This document shows, one piece after another, positions 1 to 8,435 of a DNA stretch of 64,000 nucleotides (position 1 is its first letter; every line of letters starts with the position of its first letter). Location of the stretch: positions 62,001 through 126,000 of the forward strand of contig NZ_BDJB01000008.1 in assembly GCF_002117915.1 (NCBI RefSeq). Reading direction: 5' to 3'. The translations under genes were made by a program, and so were the position numbers. The notes under the pieces were generated by a model that saw only the letters and a list, made by a program, of their open reading frames with translations, made no database searches and was not told the DNA's origin. The DNA comes from Sphingomonas sp. TZW2008. Its GTDB lineage: Bacteria; Pseudomonadota; Alphaproteobacteria; Sphingomonadales; Sphingomonadaceae.

Positions 1-1
1 T

Positions 2-619
2 CCGATCCTCCAGGCGCACGGCCAGTCGGGCTTCAACGAGGTCTTCTTCACCGATCTGCGCGTGCCCGACAGCCAGCGCCTCGGCGGCGTCGGCCAGGGC
101 TGGACGGTATCGCTGACAACGCTGATGAACGAGCGGCTGTCGATCGGTGCCGGCATGTCGACCGGGTTCGAGACGCTGCTCGACTATGCCGTCCGCGCGC
201 CGGGCAGCGAGGGCGGCCGGCTGATCGACGACCCGTCGATCCGCTCGCGCGTTGCGGATTGGGCGACCAAGGCGAGCGGGCTCAAATATACCTCGATGCG
301 CGCGCTCACCGCGCTGTCGAAGGGTCAGGAGCCGGGTCCGGAGAATTCGATCGGCAAGCTCGTCGCCGGCGCCACCAGCCAGGATATCGCGACCTTCGCG
401 ATGGATCTGCAGGGCGAGGCGGGTGTCCTCACCGATCCCGCGCGGGCGGCGCACGCCGCGCGTTTCCAGGCGACGCTGATGCGCTCGCCCGCGACGCGGA
501 TCGAAGGGGGCACCGACGAGATCCTGCGCAACATCATTGCCGAACGCGTGCTCGGGCTGCCGGGCGATGTCCGCGTCGACAAGGACGTGCCGTTCGAGAA
601 GATCCCGACGCGCGCCTGA
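2..619 (+). CDS. Acyl-CoA dehydrogenase, C-terminal part (5' truncated by the window)
   Basis: The frame is open from base 2, so the gene starts outside the window; about 205 residues are visible. The product should be an FAD-dependent acyl-CoA dehydrogenase that introduces the alpha-beta double bond of acyl-CoA thioesters. The visible part begins in the middle beta domain (FNEVFFTDLRVPD), continues through the C-terminal helical domain, and ends with the family signature GGTDEILRNIIAERVLGLP, which lines the flavin and acyl-CoA site. The family is usually about 380-400 residues, so roughly half is missing. Substrate chain length cannot be read from this part. The phosphotransferase-like gene at 30201 belongs to a family that often accompanies acyl-CoA dehydrogenases, but it is 30 kb away. 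Confidence 0.93.
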   Translation, partial: PILQAHGQSGFNEVFFTDLRVPDSQRLGGVGQGWTVSLTTLMNERLSIGAGMSTGFETLLDYAVRAPGSEGGRLIDDPSIRSRVADWATKASGLKYTSMRALTALSKGQEPGPENSIGKLVAGATSQDIATFAMDLQGEAGVLTDPARAAHAARFQATLMRSPATRIEGGTDEILRNIIAERVLGLPGDVRVDKDVPFEKIPTRA

Positions 620-811
620 TCCCATCCGCGTCCGGCGGTGCGCGAGCGTCGCCGCCGGATGCGGCTATTACTTCAAACCGCTGCCCAGCGGGGAAGCACG
701 CGACCGCCGCCTCCGGCAAGCCGATCGACGCGGGATACGGCTCTTCTATCGCGAGACTGACCGCCGCGCTCGCCTGTACAGCTACCCCGGTTGCCGCGCG
801 GACTGATGCGG
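620..811. other. Intergenic stretch, no recognisable feature
   Basis: About 190 bases between the acyl-CoA dehydrogenase stop and the end of the small leftward frame at 812. Overlapping open frames exist on both strands but none reads like a protein I recognise. The phrase GATGCGGCTATT occurs twice (near 658 and 806), which may be chance or a trace of decayed sequence. No hairpin with a T-run was seen. Confidence 0.4.
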
Positions 812-1114
812 CTATTTCCGCGGTTCGCAGCCCGGCGCGATCGACGCTGCGGTCACCACCTCCGGCAAACCCATCGCCGCCCGCAGGTTCGCACCTACCG
901 TTGCAAACATCGCAGCGCGATCGTTGCCGGGCGTGATGCGACGCGCGACCAGCATCGCGCGCTCGTGCCCGCGCGCCAGCGCCAAGTGAACGTCGCGCGC
1001 TCGAAGGTCGATCGACCGCCGCGCCGCCTCGCGCTCCGCAGCCGCACGGTCGCGGTGATAAGCCGCCTGAAGACTTCCGCTATCCTTCGGCACTCGCCGA
1101 TCCCCGCCTGCCAC
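812..1114 (-). CDS. Small hypothetical protein, charged and helical
   Basis: A 100-residue frame with a GTG start. The central part (AAYHRDRAAAEREAARR followed by DVHLALARGHERAM) has the regular Ala/Arg/Glu pattern and the Y-x-x-R plus H-x-x-L-A layout I associate with short helical proteins scattered through sphingomonad genomes. I cannot assign a function. It lies alone between the acyl-CoA dehydrogenase and the phasin gene, and no strong Shine-Dalgarno is visible before the GTG. A start further inside, such as the GTG at codon 8, is also possible. Coding status is uncertain: the composition is plausible for this genome, but overlapping frames on the plus strand are also open. Confidence 0.45.
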   Translation of the reverse strand: MAGGDRRVPKDSGSLQAAYHRDRAAAEREAARRSIDLRARDVHLALARGHERAMLVARRITPGNDRAAMFATVGANLRAAMGLPEVVTAASIAPGCEPRK

Positions 1115-1307
1115 CGTGAGAGGCCAAGGTCGGCCGAGGTTGTAAAGATTTCGTTACCACGTATTAAAAAGCGCAAAGGTTAGAATGGTTTGCGCGTACC
1201 GCCCCTTCGAGCCCCGAGCTCGTACGCGGCCGGACGTGCTGCCTTGAAGCTAACGCATTGCTGCTCACCGGGCGGCACCGACGAGCGGCGCCGCCCCGCC
1301 GTGTGCC

Positions 1308-1772
1308 TTACCGCTCGGACGCCCCGCGCAGCGGCGCGACCGCCTCTCGGCCGAAACGCATGATGAGTTCGCCGATCTCGCGCGCCTGCGTCATGTTGCG
1401 CTGATTCTGATCGCGGAGGTAATCGCCCTGAATCTTCATCACCTGCGACAGGTCGTTCGCGCCCGCGGCCGCACGCATTGCCGCGAACGCCTCGCGCGCA
1501 TTCTGCTCCGCTTGGTCGATCATCGCGAGACCGATCGTCTTGTTGCCCTCGGCCACTTTCTCGCCCGTTGCCTTCATCGCGGCGCCGGCGCGCCGCGCCG
1601 GATCGGCGACCTTCTCCTCGAACGTTTCACGCGCCTTCTGCGCGCCCGCCTTCATCCGATCGGCGGCGCCCGTCGCAGCGCCCGCACCCGCACTCGCATC
1701 AGCGCTCGCACTCGACGTATCCGCCGCCGAGCCCTGCGCACCCGTCGTCTGCATATCCTTTTCGTCAGCCAT
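1308..1772 (-). CDS. Phasin family protein
   Basis: 154 residues. An Ala/Ser-rich, low-complexity N-terminal third is followed by an amphipathic helical region (about residues 38-150) typical of Phasin_2 proteins, which coat polyhydroxyalkanoate or neutral-lipid granules. The ATG at 1772 overlaps the stop of the upstream wax ester synthase gene (TGATG), and AAGGAG lies seven bases before it, so the two are translationally coupled. Another in-frame start, a GTG, lies one codon upstream but would overlap the upstream gene more. Pairing with an acyltransferase that makes storage lipid suggests a granule-surface role. Whether the granule is PHA or wax ester/triacylglycerol cannot be told from sequence. 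Confidence 0.82.
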   Translation of the reverse strand: MADEKDMQTTGAQGSAADTSSASADASAGAGAATGAADRMKAGAQKARETFEEKVADPARRAGAAMKATGEKVAEGNKTIGLAMIDQAEQNAREAFAAMRAAAGANDLSQVMKIQGDYLRDQNQRNMTQAREIGELIMRFGREAVAPLRGASER

Positions 1773-3268
1773 CACTTCGCTCCTTTGCGGTTCGCCGCCT
1801 TCTTCATACCGAGCGGCTTATCGATGATCTGCACGGCCGGCACCGGCACCGGCCGTGCCGCCGCGGCGCGCAGCGCGTCGAACGTCGAACGCAGCGCCGC
1901 GACATAAGTCGCAGGATCGGGCAGCATGTCGCGATCCGCAGTGAAGCTGATCGCGATCGTATCGCCGTAGCTATAGACCGGATGGATGATCCCCATGCCG
2001 TCGAACACCGGCCCGGTGCCGTACATGCCGACCATCTTCGCGCCGCAGAAATACAGCGGCACGCGGCTCCCCGGCACGTTGGTGACGACGCAGTTGAACG
2101 CCGGCGCATGTGCGTTCGCCGCACCCACGCGCGTGTAGAGCCGCGCGCCCAGGCCGGCGAGCGCGCTCGGCATCAGCTGCGAATAATCGGCGAGGTTCTT
2201 CGCCCCCACCGCATTGGTCATCGCCTTGGAATTCTTCGCCTCATCATGCACGAAGCGCAGCCGCTCAAGCGGGTCCTCGATCTGCGTCCCCAGGCCGACG
2301 ACCATCGCTGAGACGAGGTTGCCCATCGCCGCCTTCTCACCCTCGCCGCGGACCGAGATCGGCGCCATCGCCGTCATCGTATCCTTGGGCAGCTCGCCAC
2401 GCCCGATCAGATAGCTGCGTAGCGCCCCGCCGACGATCGACAGCACAACGTCGTTCACCGTCGCGCCCGGAACGGCGTCCTTGATCGCGCGGATGTCCTT
2501 CAGCGGGAACGGCGCCGCATCCCACACGCGGTGCGCGCCGACCTTGCCATTGAACGGCGTGCGCGGCGCGGGCCGCGCGTTGCGCACCGAAACATCGCCC
2601 TTGCCCACCTGCGCGGCGAGCTTCCCCATGCCCGGCAATGACCGGCCGATCGTCTCCATCACCCGCATCGGCTGGACGAGGTTGTTGAGGTAACTGCGCG
2701 CCAGCAGGTCGGCGACCTGCGGCATATTCTCCGCCTTCCACGGATCCTCGCCCTCGGGCGGTGTCACGTCGGGCGAGATCGAGTGCACCGCGGCCGACAT
2801 CTCGACGCCGCTCATCCCGTCGATCGCCGCATGGTGCACCTTGCTGACGATCGCGAAGCAGCCCGGCGGCAGCCCCTCGATATTGTCGAGGCCTTCGACG
2901 ATCGTGAATTCCCACAACGGCTTGGTCAAATCCATCGGGCGCGAGTGGAGCCGCGCCGCCTGGATGCATAATTGCCGCCAATCCCCCGGCTTGGGCAGCG
3001 CGATGTGGCGGACGTGATATTCGATGTCGAACTCGGGATCCTCGATCCAATAGGGGTGGTCGAGGTCGAACGGCACGCGCACCAGCCGTTGGCGGAACGA
3101 TCGCGCCCCGCGCAGCCGCGCCTCGATGAACGCCAATATGTCTTTGAACCGAACGAACCCGCCGGGCGCGGTCGACGGATCGTAGATCGCCACCGATCCG
3201 ATATGCATCGGTGTGTGGGGCGTTTCGAGATAGACGAATGACGCATCTTGCGCGGACAATTGCAGCAA
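1772..3268 (-). CDS. Wax ester synthase / diacylglycerol acyltransferase (WS/DGAT)
   Basis: 498 residues, within the usual 450-500 range. Bifunctional enzymes of this family transfer acyl-CoA to fatty alcohol or diacylglycerol at the inner membrane or lipid-body surface. The catalytic motif HHxxxDG is present as HHAAIDGMSG near residue 140, and the second conserved block NDVVLSIVGGALRSYL follows near residue 260. I chose the TTG at 3268 because AAGGAG sits six bases upstream and the product then begins MLQLSAQDASFVYLE, as in relatives. A TTG at 3283 would put the ribosome site inside the coding region. The gene is coupled to the phasin gene and follows the PAS-domain gene by about 100 bases on the same strand. 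Confidence 0.93.
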   Translation of the reverse strand: MLQLSAQDASFVYLETPHTPMHIGSVAIYDPSTAPGGFVRFKDILAFIEARLRGARSFRQRLVRVPFDLDHPYWIEDPEFDIEYHVRHIALPKPGDWRQLCIQAARLHSRPMDLTKPLWEFTIVEGLDNIEGLPPGCFAIVSKVHHAAIDGMSGVEMSAAVHSISPDVTPPEGEDPWKAENMPQVADLLARSYLNNLVQPMRVMETIGRSLPGMGKLAAQVGKGDVSVRNARPAPRTPFNGKVGAHRVWDAAPFPLKDIRAIKDAVPGATVNDVVLSIVGGALRSYLIGRGELPKDTMTAMAPISVRGEGEKAAMGNLVSAMVVGLGTQIEDPLERLRFVHDEAKNSKAMTNAVGAKNLADYSQLMPSALAGLGARLYTRVGAANAHAPAFNCVVTNVPGSRVPLYFCGAKMVGMYGTGPVFDGMGIIHPVYSYGDTIAISFTADRDMLPDPATYVAALRSTFDALRAAAARPVPVPAVQIIDKPLGMKKAANRKGAK

Positions 3269-3370
3269 CAGCCTCTCCTTCAACGCTCTTTTGGCATTGC
3301 GGCGATGCTGCGCGGGCTCAGCGCGAAGAGCAAGCCCCGTAAGTTCAAGCTTGTCGATGAGGCCGAGCCG

Positions 3371-3820
3371 TCAACTATACAGGGCGGAGACGTCCTGCTT
3401 AGTTCCGCTAAGCGAAACGGTCCGGCCGTCCCGCAGGCCCGGCGCGGCCGTCAACCTAACCCAACGCATTGTCGCGCCGTCGGGGCAGATCTCGATATCA
3501 ACGGTGAAGCCGCGGCGATGGCGAATCGCATGGGCGCGCAGCCGCTCCATCACCGCTCGCGAGCTCTCGGCGTAACGGCGCACGGCATCGCCCCGTGGGA
3601 TCGCATGGTCACGGCCGAAGCCAAACAGATCGAATACCCCATCGCTCCACGTCAGCGCACCCGTCGCCAGATCGCAGGACCATCGTTCGGCCGGCCCGAC
3701 CGCGCCGATCATCGTCCCGAAAAGGCCGTGCGCGAAATGCGTCTCCGCGTCGCACGCGGCCCAGCTGTGGTGCAGGGCCAAGGGTTCGGTCGGCTTCATG
3801 ACCACGTCCGTGGCAGACAT
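3371..3820 (-). CDS. PAS-domain protein, single domain
   Basis: 149 residues with an ATG start. Residues about 45-145 fit a PAS fold of the PAS_3 type: WSCDLATGALTWSDGVFDLFG at the start, a central charged helix, then the MRWVRLTAAPGLRDGR and VSLSGTKQDVSAL strands. No kinase, GGDEF or DNA-binding output domain is attached, so it may be a stand-alone sensor or act through a partner. It starts 22 bases after the P450/reductase gene on the same strand and may be co-transcribed with it. The ligand is unknown. An oxygen, redox or small-molecule role beside a P450 is only a guess. Confidence 0.75.
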   Translation of the reverse strand: MSATDVVMKPTEPLALHHSWAACDAETHFAHGLFGTMIGAVGPAERWSCDLATGALTWSDGVFDLFGFGRDHAIPRGDAVRRYAESSRAVMERLRAHAIRHRRGFTVDIEICPDGATMRWVRLTAAPGLRDGRTVSLSGTKQDVSALYS

Positions 3821-3842
3821 CGGCTAACGAACCGTTGCCGCG

Positions 3843-6800
3843 TTACTTGCCAAAACCGAACACGTCCTGATGGAACCGGCCCTCGGCGATCAAGCTTTCA
3901 AGCCATTCCGAACCCTGCGCATGCTCGTCGCCCACCTGCTGCATCTGGATCCGGATCAGCGTATCACGCACCGCCGGGGCCATAAATTTGCCGTCCCCGC
4001 ACAGATAGATCGACGCGCCCGCCTGGAGCGCCGCCCACACTTTCTCCTGCTCGGCCCACAGCGCATCCTGCACGAATTTCCAGGGGCTTGCGGGCGACGC
4101 CGAGAACGCGGTGTAAAGATCGATCACCCCGTCCGCGGCCCAACCCTCCATCTCGTCGCGGCAGAACCAGTCATGCTCTGGGTGGCGGCAGCCGAAGAAC
4201 AGCAGGCTCGTCGCCACGTCCTCACCCGCCGCCTTCTGCTGCGCGCGCTCTTGCAGAAAGCCGCGCAGCGGTGCAAAGCCAGTCCCCGGGCCGATCAGGA
4301 TCATCGGCACCAACACGTCTGCCGGCGGCGCGAACGGCGGGTTCGGCCGACGAACGTAGCCGAACACATGATCCCCCGCCGCGACGCTGCCCATATAGCC
4401 CGAAGCGAAGCCGCGATGCTCGCCCAGTCCCGACCAGGCCGGCGCCGCCATCGTGCCGACGATCAGGTCCGCGACATCGGGCGCCACCAGCGGCGACGAG
4501 GCGATCGAGTAGAAGCGCGGCGCGACCGGCGCCGACAGCTCGACCAAGTTCTCGAACGACAATTCCGCCGCCGGATGCGCGTCCAGCAAATCGACCAGCG
4601 TCAATCGCTTCGCCGCCACCGCATCTTCGTAATCAGCATCGAGCGCCGCGAGCTCGCGCTTGGTATCCGGGCACGGCGTCTGCGCAGCCACGATGCCGAG
4701 CGCACGCTTCGGCAGCGGATCGGAAAGCTCGACGAAATCGGTCAACAGCTGCGCGACCGTCACCGTCTGGCCGAGCGGCAGATGCTTAAACCGCCCACCC
4801 TGCCCCCCATCGCTCTTGGCAAGCCGCACCTGCCGCGCGCCGTCCAGCCCCAGCCGGTCGATCGCGCGCGCTACCAGCTCGGGCCGGTTGCGCGCATAGA
4901 CCGCGATATGGTCACCGGTGTGATACACCTGTCCTTCGGGCAGGCGGATGCGGATCAGCCGCGTCGACGGGCGCGGCGGTTCCTTCGCGAAATCCCACAG
5001 CCCATCCGCCGGCCGAACCAGCTCGTCGTTGCTCACGATCTCCAGCCGCTGCGCGTGCTCGGGCAGCGCCTGCGCGCGCGTGTCCGCGGCATCGACCAGC
5101 GTCAACGAAAGCGACGCCTTGGCCTCGCTCGGCCCGCTCTCGCTGCCCAACGCCTGCCACACGCCGCGGACGAAGTCGCTCACCGCGCCATCGAAATCGC
5201 CCTGCCCGTCCGCCTCCGCGCGTGGCACGAGGACGGTCGCGCCAGCCTTCTCGACGGCGGCTGCGATACGCTTCGGAAACACTTGATAATTGGGCCATTG
5301 GCTGTTGCCGACGCCAAGCACCGCGACGCGCGCGCCGCTCCAGTCGGCATCCTCGAACAGCCCGGCGTCGAGAGCGCGCTCCACCTCGACCGCGCTGTCG
5401 GGCGCGCGGCCGTTGTAGGTCGCAGTGACGATCACGATCACCTTGTCCTGCGGTGCCGCGCCGCCCTTGAAGCTTTCGTCTAGCGACCGAACGACCACGT
5501 CGAACCCGTCGAGCCGGGCACGTTCCGCAATCTCCTCGGCGATGTCCCGCGCGGTGCCCAGCGACGATCCGTAGAGCACGGCGAACTGCTGCCCAGTGCC
5601 CGCTACAGATCCGACCGCCACGTCGTTCGCCGGCTCAGGCGTTACACTTGCGAGCTGAAGCCGCTCGTGCGGCTGGCGCAGCCGGATGCGCATCCAGAAA
5701 TCATCGGGCTTGATCGACAGCGTTTCCTTGATCGCCAGCTTGTACGAATGCGGATCGCCGATCGCGAAGCGCCGCAGCAGCATCGCCATCGCGATCTTCG
5801 CCTCCACCATCGCGAACTGGCGGCCGATGCACGCACGCTCGCCGTTGCCGAACGGCTTGTAGGCGTGCGGATGCCGCGCCGCCTCGTTCTCGGGCAGCCA
5901 GCGATCGATGTCGAAGCTCTCCGGGTCGGGCCAGGCGGCGGGGAAGCGATGCAGCCCGGGCGCGAACACGTTGACCGGGCGATCCTTGCGCATCAGCCAC
6001 TTGCCGCCGATCATTGCGTCTTCGAACGGAGCGACGCTGAACGCCGGCGCGGTCGGCCACAGCCGCAGCGCCTCCTTCAGGATACGCTCGATCACCTCGA
6101 GCTTGGCAACATGCGTATAGTCCGGTCGCACATCGCCCGGCATCACGCGATCGACCTCGGCGTACGCCTGCGCCAGGATCGCAGGATTGCGCAGCAAGTA
6201 ACTGAACGCAAACGTCAACATTCCGCTCGTCGTCTCGTGGCCGGCAATCAGGAAGGTCAGCACCTGATAGCGGATGTTGACGTCGTCGAGCCCCTCGCCC
6301 GTCTCGGGGTCGACGGCGGTCAGCATCAGGTTCAGCAAATCCTTGCCGTCGGTCGGGTGCACGCGACGGTCGGCGATGATGCCGTCGACCAGCGCGTTCA
6401 TCTCCTCGATATCGGCCTCATACTGTGCCTTGGCTTTCTTGGCGAAGCGGTTCTGGATCGGCAGCCGCGTGATCGTTGACAGGGCCTCGCTCAGCGCGCG
6501 GCCGAGCGCGAGCAGGAAACTGTCGAGCTCGTCGCGCTCGAACGAGTTGAAGCGGTGGCCGAACCCCGCAATCGCGATCGAATCGAGCGTCAGCCGCGTC
6601 ATGTCGTCGGCGACGAGCACGTCGGTTCCCGCCGCGCGCTCCCACTTGGCGACGAGCTGGTCGCACACCTCGACGATCATGTCGAAATAGCCACGCATCG
6701 CGCGCTGACTGAACGCGGGCAGCAGGATGCGGTGCGCCTTGCCCCAGTTCGGCTCCTCGCTGAACGCGGTGAACAGACCGTCCCCGGCGAACTTGCGCAC

Positions 6801-7064
6801 GACGCGCAGGCCTGGCCCCGGCATCTTGCGAAACCGCGTCTCGTCGGAAAGCTCGGCGACGAGATCGGGGTTGGTGACGAACAACGACACGCGGCTGCCG
6901 AAGCGCAGCTTGAAAATGCCTTCCGGAAAATCGCGGCTGACGCGCAGCAGATGCCCGATCAGCCCGGCGCGCGCGATCTGGTGGAGGTGGCCGACCACGG
7001 GCAGTCCTGGCGGCGTTGGGATCGGGGTGCGGGCCTCGCGCGGTTCGCTCGCGTTGGTCGCCAT
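3843..7064 (-). CDS. Self-sufficient cytochrome P450 : NADPH-P450 reductase fusion (CYP102/P450 BM3 type)
   Basis: 1073 residues, close to the 1049 of P450 BM3. The N-terminal P450 domain (about 1-470) has the I-helix AGHETTS, the K-helix KEALR and the heme-thiolate loop FGNGERACIGRQFA with the cysteine ligand. A flavodoxin/FMN domain follows (LYGSSLGTARDIAEEIAER), then FAD- and NADPH-binding reductase domains (PRFYSIASSP, then a GPGTGFAPLRGFLQER pyridine-nucleotide loop). The family hydroxylates medium- and long-chain fatty acids at subterminal positions using NADPH and oxygen. The ATG at 7064 is preceded by AGGAG; the frame stays open upstream to about 7544, but that part does not resemble the family. 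The neighbouring lipid genes fit a fatty-acid substrate. Confidence 0.96.
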   Translation of the reverse strand: MATNASEPREARTPIPTPPGLPVVGHLHQIARAGLIGHLLRVSRDFPEGIFKLRFGSRVSLFVTNPDLVAELSDETRFRKMPGPGLRVVRKFAGDGLFTAFSEEPNWGKAHRILLPAFSQRAMRGYFDMIVEVCDQLVAKWERAAGTDVLVADDMTRLTLDSIAIAGFGHRFNSFERDELDSFLLALGRALSEALSTITRLPIQNRFAKKAKAQYEADIEEMNALVDGIIADRRVHPTDGKDLLNLMLTAVDPETGEGLDDVNIRYQVLTFLIAGHETTSGMLTFAFSYLLRNPAILAQAYAEVDRVMPGDVRPDYTHVAKLEVIERILKEALRLWPTAPAFSVAPFEDAMIGGKWLMRKDRPVNVFAPGLHRFPAAWPDPESFDIDRWLPENEAARHPHAYKPFGNGERACIGRQFAMVEAKIAMAMLLRRFAIGDPHSYKLAIKETLSIKPDDFWMRIRLRQPHERLQLASVTPEPANDVAVGSVAGTGQQFAVLYGSSLGTARDIAEEIAERARLDGFDVVVRSLDESFKGGAAPQDKVIVIVTATYNGRAPDSAVEVERALDAGLFEDADWSGARVAVLGVGNSQWPNYQVFPKRIAAAVEKAGATVLVPRAEADGQGDFDGAVSDFVRGVWQALGSESGPSEAKASLSLTLVDAADTRAQALPEHAQRLEIVSNDELVRPADGLWDFAKEPPRPSTRLIRIRLPEGQVYHTGDHIAVYARNRPELVARAIDRLGLDGARQVRLAKSDGGQGGRFKHLPLGQTVTVAQLLTDFVELSDPLPKRALGIVAAQTPCPDTKRELAALDADYEDAVAAKRLTLVDLLDAHPAAELSFENLVELSAPVAPRFYSIASSPLVAPDVADLIVGTMAAPAWSGLGEHRGFASGYMGSVAAGDHVFGYVRRPNPPFAPPADVLVPMILIGPGTGFAPLRGFLQERAQQKAAGEDVATSLLFFGCRHPEHDWFCRDEMEGWAADGVIDLYTAFSASPASPWKFVQDALWAEQEKVWAALQAGASIYLCGDGKFMAPAVRDTLIRIQMQQVGDEHAQGSEWLESLIAEGRFHQDVFGFGK

Positions 7065-7230
7065 GTCACACTCTCCTGCTGCCGCTCGCCCCGGGCTTCC
7101 GACACGCCCGTACGTCACCCGGCAAAGAACACAGCCACCCGATGCGCGCAAGTTGCCGCCGGGGAAGGCTGCGCGCTTCCCGCCGCCGGTGAAGCAGGGT
7201 AGGTTGTCGGCAACCTTGAAGGACCGATCG

Positions 7231-7749
7231 ATGCCCCGCGTACCCGCCCGATATCTAACCCTGCTCGCCCTCGTGGGGCTGCCGGCGTCCGCCTCGGCGC
7301 AAGCCGCGCCCACCGACCCGGCCTGCGCGACCGTTCGCGTCGCGCTACCGGCCGAACTCGCCGGTTGGTCGCAGCAGCAGCCGGTCAGCGCGGGCACGAA
7401 GCCCGGCGAGGGCGCGACGGTGTCGATCGGCCAGGCCGCACTCGTCTCGCTCCATCCGGCGCGCCACCTCGCGCTCGCCCCTGCCGCGAAGGCGGCGGAC
7501 GGCAACGGCGGCACGCTGTCGCTCGCGATCACCGCACCCGGCACCTATCGCATCGCGCTTGGCGGCAAAGCATGGGTCGATCTGGTGCAGGGGGGCAAGG
7601 CGGTCTCGTCCGTCGCCCATGCGCACGGCCCGCGCTGCAGCGGCGTTCAGAAGATGATCGACTTCAAGCTTGCCCCCGGCACCTATGCGATCCAGTTGTC
7701 GGGTAGCCCCGGCGAGACGATCGCGCTGCTCGCGGCGAAGCTCGCATGA
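7231..7749 (+). CDS. Secreted hypothetical protein
   Basis: 172 residues with a signal peptide (LTLLALVGLPASASAQA) and an ATG at 7231 preceded by GAAGGA. The mature part is beta-rich, with GTYRIALGGKAWVDLVQGGK, then HAHGPRCSGVQKMIDF, then APGTYAIQLSGSPGETI. This resembles a short periplasmic protein family common in sphingomonads whose function is not known to me. The two cysteines (about residues 32 and 138) could form a disulfide. From memory, relatives sometimes carry the database name homogentisate 1,2-dioxygenase. Nothing here supports that: it is far too short and lacks the cupin iron ligands. Its stop overlaps the start of the cyclophilin gene, so the two are co-translated. Confidence 0.8.
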   Translation: MPRVPARYLTLLALVGLPASASAQAAPTDPACATVRVALPAELAGWSQQQPVSAGTKPGEGATVSIGQAALVSLHPARHLALAPAAKAADGNGGTLSLAITAPGTYRIALGGKAWVDLVQGGKAVSSVAHAHGPRCSGVQKMIDFKLAPGTYAIQLSGSPGETIALLAAKLA

Positions 7750-8435
7750 CGCGCGCGTCATTCGTCCTCGCCGTCGGGCTCGTAATGCTCGCGACACCGC
7801 TCGTCGCGCAGACCGCGACCGACGTACCACCGCCAACGGCATCGGGCGCGCTACCTGCCACGCAAACACCCCCGCAGCCTACACCAACCCCTCCCAAACC
7901 CCTCTCCCGCGTCACCATCGCCACCGCCGCCGGCCCGATCGTGCTCGCGCTCGAGCAGGAAAAGGCTCCGATCACCGCCGCGAACTTCCTCAAATATGTT
8001 GATGGGAAGCGGCTCGACGGCACCGTCTTCTACCGTACGGTCAAGGTGCAGCCCGGCTACGGCTTCATCCAGTTCGGCACGCAGAACGACCCCAAGCGCA
8101 CGCTGCCCCCAATTGCTCACGAACCGACCACCAAGACCGGCCTAACCCATTCGGATGGCGCGATTTCGATGGCGATGGCGTCGCCCGGCACCGCGCGCGG
8201 GGATTTCTTCATCATCGTTGGCAACACGCCCGGCATGGACGCCACCGCGACCGATCCTGGCTATGCCGTCTTCGGCCACGTCGTCGAGGGAATGGACGTC
8301 GTCCGCCGCATCATGGACATGCCTACCTCGCCGACGAAGGGCGAAGGCATCATGAAGGGCCAGATGCTCGAGCCGACCGTCCCGGTAAAATCCGCGCGCC
8401 GCGCTACCCTATCATCGTCGGAGCCAGCCAAGTGA
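7746..8435 (+). CDS. Exported cyclophilin-type peptidyl-prolyl cis-trans isomerase
   Basis: 229 residues. A signal peptide (SFVLAVGLVMLATPLVAQ) and a Pro/Thr-rich linker to about residue 52 are followed by a cyclophilin domain: VTIATAAGPIVLALE, APITAANFLKYV, DGTVFYRTVK and the GDFFIIVGNTPGMD strand. Such enzymes assist folding of exported proteins in the periplasm. The catalytic arginine of the FHR motif appears as the R in FYRTV. The ATG overlaps the upstream stop by four bases (ATGA), and the oxidoreductase gene downstream starts at its stop codon, so three genes form one rightward unit. Confidence 0.9.
   Translation: MTRASFVLAVGLVMLATPLVAQTATDVPPPTASGALPATQTPPQPTPTPPKPLSRVTIATAAGPIVLALEQEKAPITAANFLKYVDGKRLDGTVFYRTVKVQPGYGFIQFGTQNDPKRTLPPIAHEPTTKTGLTHSDGAISMAMASPGTARGDFFIIVGNTPGMDATATDPGYAVFGHVVEGMDVVRRIMDMPTSPTKGEGIMKGQMLEPTVPVKSARRATLSSSEPAK

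Noticed and set aside
7065-7544. N-terminal extension of the P450 fusion to 7544
   Set aside because: The extra 160 residues are antisense to the secreted-protein gene and unlike any P450. The ATG at 7064 has a ribosome site and the expected N-terminus.
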